Source: Rhodobacterales bacterium UBA7416
Lineage (GTDB): Bacteria; Pseudomonadota; Alphaproteobacteria; Rhodobacterales; Rhodobacteraceae
DNA: 18,072 bases
Direction: 5' to 3'
Assembly (NCBI GenBank): GCA_002469545.1
Contig: DKMK01000081.1
Location: 1 to 18,072 of the forward strand
The position numbers and the translations under genes are program-made. Shown one piece after another: positions 15,904-18,072 of this stretch (positions are counted from its first letter, which is position 1; every line of letters starts with the position of its first letter). The notes beneath the pieces are model-generated. The model saw nothing but the letters and a program-made list of their open reading frames with translations. It searched no databases and was not told where the DNA came from.

Positions 15904-16423
15904 ATGAAAAATATTAAAACAGCAGTTTTTGCGATTACACTTAGTTCCATTGCCACGGTTGCATCTGCGAATGACACCAGTGGGTTTTATTCCGGGTTAA
16001 GTTTTGGGGACTTGAATGCGACTGAACTGGGTAATCCAGTAGCGAGCGGAGCCCCCAAGAGCATTTTCATTGGTTACAATTTAAGTATGTATGACAACTT
16101 CACTGTTTCAGGTGAGTTGGAACTGGGCCAAACAACATACAAATTTGAGCCAGATTTTTTTGGCTCTATTAGTGCCCCACTGGACATCAAAAGCCAGACA
16201 GTAAAAGCGCGTTTTGGGTATGATGTTAGCAATGCGGCTACTGTTTTTGCTGTTGTCGGAAAAACAAAAATTAGCACAGATGGAAACGGCGAATACATAT
16301 GGTTTGGGCGTTGACTATGCCGTAGGCAAACATGTCTTGCTTGGCTTAGAGGCCGTGCGCACGAATTTGAATTACGACATTGATTTTAAAATTCTGAAAT
16401 TGCGCGCCGCTTATAAATTTTAA
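15904..16423 (+). pseudogene. Outer-membrane beta-barrel protein gene with a frameshift
   Basis: The first frame (from 15904) gives a signal peptide, MKNIKTAVFAITLSSIATVA followed by SAN, then amphipathic strands (SGFYSGLSFGDLN, SIFIGYNLSMYDNFTVSGEL, SQTVKARFGYDVSNAATVFAVVG) up to a stop at 16312-16314. The protein's natural continuation, YGLGVDYAVGKHVLLGLEAV and ending LKLRAAYKF, is in the next frame and stops at 16423. The switch falls about 16282-16300, where ignoring one G in the ACGGCG stretch joins DGN to ANTYGLGVDY. The joined product would be about 170 residues with a C-terminal Phe, typical of small OMPs. Either the gene is broken or the sequence has a one-base error. GAGAG about 10 bases upstream may be the ribosome binding site. 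Confidence 0.8.
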
Positions 16424-16441
16424 GCCGTCAAAAATTGATTT

Positions 16442-16473
16442 GAGAGGGGGCGCATTTTTGCGGCCTCTTTTTT
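16442..16473 (+). terminator. Rho-independent terminator after the beta-barrel gene
   Basis: AGAGG (16443-16447) pairs with CCTCT (16464-16468), and CGC (16451-16453) pairs with GCG (16460-16462), closing an ATTTTT loop across a GGG/G internal bulge. A run of five T (16469-16473) follows directly. It lies 19 bases after the end of the beta-barrel reading frame. It should isolate that gene from the DUF1643 gene starting at 16501. Confidence 0.75.
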
Positions 16474-16500
16474 GTATGCGGCGTCCAAGTTCTACGATAG

Positions 16501-17013
16501 ATGACCAATATGATAACACGTACCCATATCAAAGATGATGCGCCATCCACGGCGATTTATTCTGATTGCGAACAATATCGTTATGCGTTGACGCGGACGT
16601 GGGATGAAAGTGGCGGGCGTGTTTTATTTTTGATGTTGAACCCATCAACCGCGACAGAAGTTCAAAACGATCCGACAGTTGAACGTTGTGAACGTCGTGC
16701 GCGGGCGTTGGGATTTGGGGCTTTTCGAGTGTGCAATATTTTCGCATACCGCGCCACAGATCCACGCAACATGCGTGCGCAGACTGATCCAAATGGGCCA
16801 GACAATGACACGGCAATTTTAGATGCCGCCAAATGGGCAGACAGCATCGTTTGCGCATGGGGCACGCACGGTGAACATATGGGACGCGGCGCGCAGGTTG
16901 AAACGTTGTTAAGGCAGCAGTCGACGCCATTAACGCACCTTGGATTATCCATAAAGGGGCACCCCAAACATCCGTTATACATTGCATACAGCGTTCAACC
17001 TGAAAGTTGGTAA
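16501..17013 (+). CDS. DUF1643 domain-containing protein
   Basis: 170 residues. The domain signature is clear: RYALTRTWD, LFLMLNPSTATEVQNDPTVERC, a RRARALGFGAFRVCNIFAYRATDP stretch spanning about 62-85, then ADSIVCAWGTHG and LGLSIKGHPKHPLYI near the end. The molecular function of DUF1643 is not established; the fold resembles nucleotide- or nucleic-acid-related alpha/beta domains, but I would not assign a reaction. It is a soluble protein with no signal. Start at 16501; a second Met at 16510 is possible, and neither has a clear Shine-Dalgarno. It follows a terminator, so it probably has its own promoter in 16474-16500, which I could not resolve. The next gene starts 5 bases after its stop. 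Confidence 0.9.
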   Translation: MTNMITRTHIKDDAPSTAIYSDCEQYRYALTRTWDESGGRVLFLMLNPSTATEVQNDPTVERCERRARALGFGAFRVCNIFAYRATDPRNMRAQTDPNGPDNDTAILDAAKWADSIVCAWGTHGEHMGRGAQVETLLRQQSTPLTHLGLSIKGHPKHPLYIAYSVQPESW

Positions 17014-17018
17014 GCGCA

Positions 17019-17690
17019 ATGATTAATTTTGCGCTTCAAATGCAATCCACCCAGAGCGTTGATCAGGCGCTTGGCGCCCTTCTTATTATCATCGGCTCGC
17101 CAATTGTGGGTTATTTAATTTTAAAACTTTGGGGTAAGCAAAAGGATCGAAGCTCGCCTTATTACAAGGTCCAAAGTCTGAAGGATGTTGGGTACACGTT
17201 TTTAAGCTTGATAGGTCAAAACAGACGCAGTGCCAAAGCGTTGGGTACGCACATCACCCTTTACCCCACGTGGGGCGTAAGGGTTGTGACAACTGTGTCG
17301 GTACTGTTTTTCGCAGGCTTCGTGTGGCATACGAGTCGCCCCGATTATATCGCGCTAAACGGTAATGAGTTGATGTTGCCAATGTGGGGAATTTATGCAT
17401 TTTCGTTACTGCTGGGATACAGTCTTTTTGCCGTGTGGTTTGGCCAAAAGACATCATATGATGACCGCGAAATAAAATGCCGCTTTGTTCAACTTTTGCC
17501 ACAACAACGACAACTAGACACGTTGTATGACATCGTTAAGCACCCGCGAAATCCCGTTTATGTTCTGCATTTTGATCGCCAGAAACCGATGCATGTATTT
17601 TCTTATATGACGCAAAGAGAACAGTTCTTGGCTGATATGAATGTGATTATCGACCAAAACCACAAACAGTTGGGCGTTACACGTGAATGA
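17019..17690 (+). CDS. Membrane protein of unknown function, possible PH-like tail
   Basis: 223 residues from the ATG at 17019, which lies 5 bases after the DUF1643 stop. A TTG at 17007 is in frame but would overlap that gene. Three hydrophobic segments are visible: about 18-37 (LGALLIIIGSPIVGYLILKL), 87-104 (GVRVVTTVSVLFFAGFVW) and 121-142. A basic, Tyr-rich loop lies between the first two (about 38-80). After the last segment comes a soluble tail of about 80 residues with strand-like RFVQLLP, YVLHFDR and MHVFSYM, ending in a helix (EQFLADMNVII). That pattern resembles bacterial PH-like domains attached to membrane helices, but this is a shape-based guess. Family not recognised. It overlaps the next gene by 8 bases, suggesting coupled translation. 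Confidence 0.8.
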   Translation: MINFALQMQSTQSVDQALGALLIIIGSPIVGYLILKLWGKQKDRSSPYYKVQSLKDVGYTFLSLIGQNRRSAKALGTHITLYPTWGVRVVTTVSVLFFAGFVWHTSRPDYIALNGNELMLPMWGIYAFSLLLGYSLFAVWFGQKTSYDDREIKCRFVQLLPQQRQLDTLYDIVKHPRNPVYVLHFDRQKPMHVFSYMTQREQFLADMNVIIDQNHKQLGVTRE

Positions 17691-18072
17691 TCAAACCAAA
17701 GGCATTTTACTGACGGTATTAGGTGTATTATTCATCGTGCCTGACAGCTTGTTTATTCGCCTGCTGAACGCAGATGTATACACCATTATTGTTTGGCGTA
17801 GCTTTATATCCGGTTTCTTTATCCTGCTGGGATTGATCGCATATCATCGCAGCAACATCATCAATGTTTACAAAAATGTTGGACCAAACGCCGTTATGTT
17901 TGGTTTTTTCTTGGCAATCAGCGGGCCCCTGTTTGCGTTGTCCGTGAGTTTGACGGCTGTATCAAATACAGTTTTCATTATCGCGACGATGCCTGTGTTT
18001 TCCGCGTTTTCCAGCTGGTTGTTGATTGGTGAACGCATTACACGGCGTATGGCATGGACGATTGGGTTTTCC
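17683..18072 (+). CDS. EamA/DMT-family transporter (3' end outside window)
   Basis: 130 codons are visible from a GTG start at 17683 to the window edge. The start overlaps the preceding gene by 8 bases. The nearby ATG at 17687 is in another frame that stops quickly, so GTG is preferred. The sequence shows a drug/metabolite transporter EamA repeat: a first helix with GILLTVLGVLFIVPDSLFIR, then VYTIIVWRSFISGFFILLGL, FGFFLAISGPLFALSVSLTA, VSNTVFIIATMPVFSAFSSW and the typical GERITRRMAW turn. Full proteins have two such repeats and ten helices; the second repeat lies beyond the window. The transported compound cannot be told. It is the third gene of the packed trio after DUF1643. Confidence 0.88.
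   Translation, partial: MNDQTKGILLTVLGVLFIVPDSLFIRLLNADVYTIIVWRSFISGFFILLGLIAYHRSNIINVYKNVGPNAVMFGFFLAISGPLFALSVSLTAVSNTVFIIATMPVFSAFSSWLLIGERITRRMAWTIGFS

Overview
The window looks like the chromosome of a Rhodobacterales (Roseobacter-group) alphaproteobacterium with moderate GC, near 50% by eye. The assignment rests on gene content and order: rsmB, heparinase-like, purH, lspA, DUF3035 lipoprotein and paired M16 peptidases, then mutL and rmuC, with a DUF1674 gene divergent from rsmB and a dapB/rbfA divergent pair. The protein sequences point the same way. This is an inference from remembered synteny, not from a search. I see no tRNA, rRNA, CRISPR array, insertion sequence or phage gene. No gap between genes exceeds about 150 bases.

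Bases 1-11550 (minus strand) hold one long co-directional run, transcribed from rsmB towards the left edge. The order is rsmB (16S rRNA m5C methyltransferase), a heparinase II/III-family protein, purH, lspA, a DUF3035 (BamF-like) lipoprotein, an active and then an inactive M16 peptidase, a small secreted protein I do not recognise, mutL, and rmuC, which is cut by the window edge. Several junctions are very tight: a 1-base gap at purH/lspA, and ATGA overlaps at M16/M16 and mutL/rmuC. That suggests translational coupling and at least partly shared transcripts. The run mixes ribosome modification, purine synthesis, lipoprotein and envelope maturation, and DNA repair.

Bases 11551-12821 carry a short DUF1674 (SdhAF4-like) gene divergent from rsmB, then a secreted protein of unknown function whose ribosome binding site sits in a possible hairpin. 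A 142-base convergent gap before dapB contains two mini-hairpins and a 21-codon open frame.

Bases 12822-15807 hold dapB (lysine/peptidoglycan precursor synthesis, minus), divergent from rbfA (plus). After rbfA come a sulfotransferase-like gene and truB. rbfA and truB are both ribosome/RNA maturation genes that are often neighbours. Here a sulfotransferase-like gene lies between them, and its 3' end overlaps truB by 89 bases.

Bases 15808-18072 (plus) hold a small outer-membrane beta-barrel gene broken by a frameshift and followed by a good intrinsic terminator. A tightly packed trio follows: a DUF1643 protein, a three-helix membrane protein with a possible PH-like tail, and an EamA-type transporter cut by the window edge.

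Most of the window is housekeeping. The parts most worth a second look are the sulfotransferase wedged into rbfA-truB, the DUF1643/membrane/EamA trio, the convergent gap before dapB, the frameshifted porin-like gene, and the heparinase-like gene in the operon.
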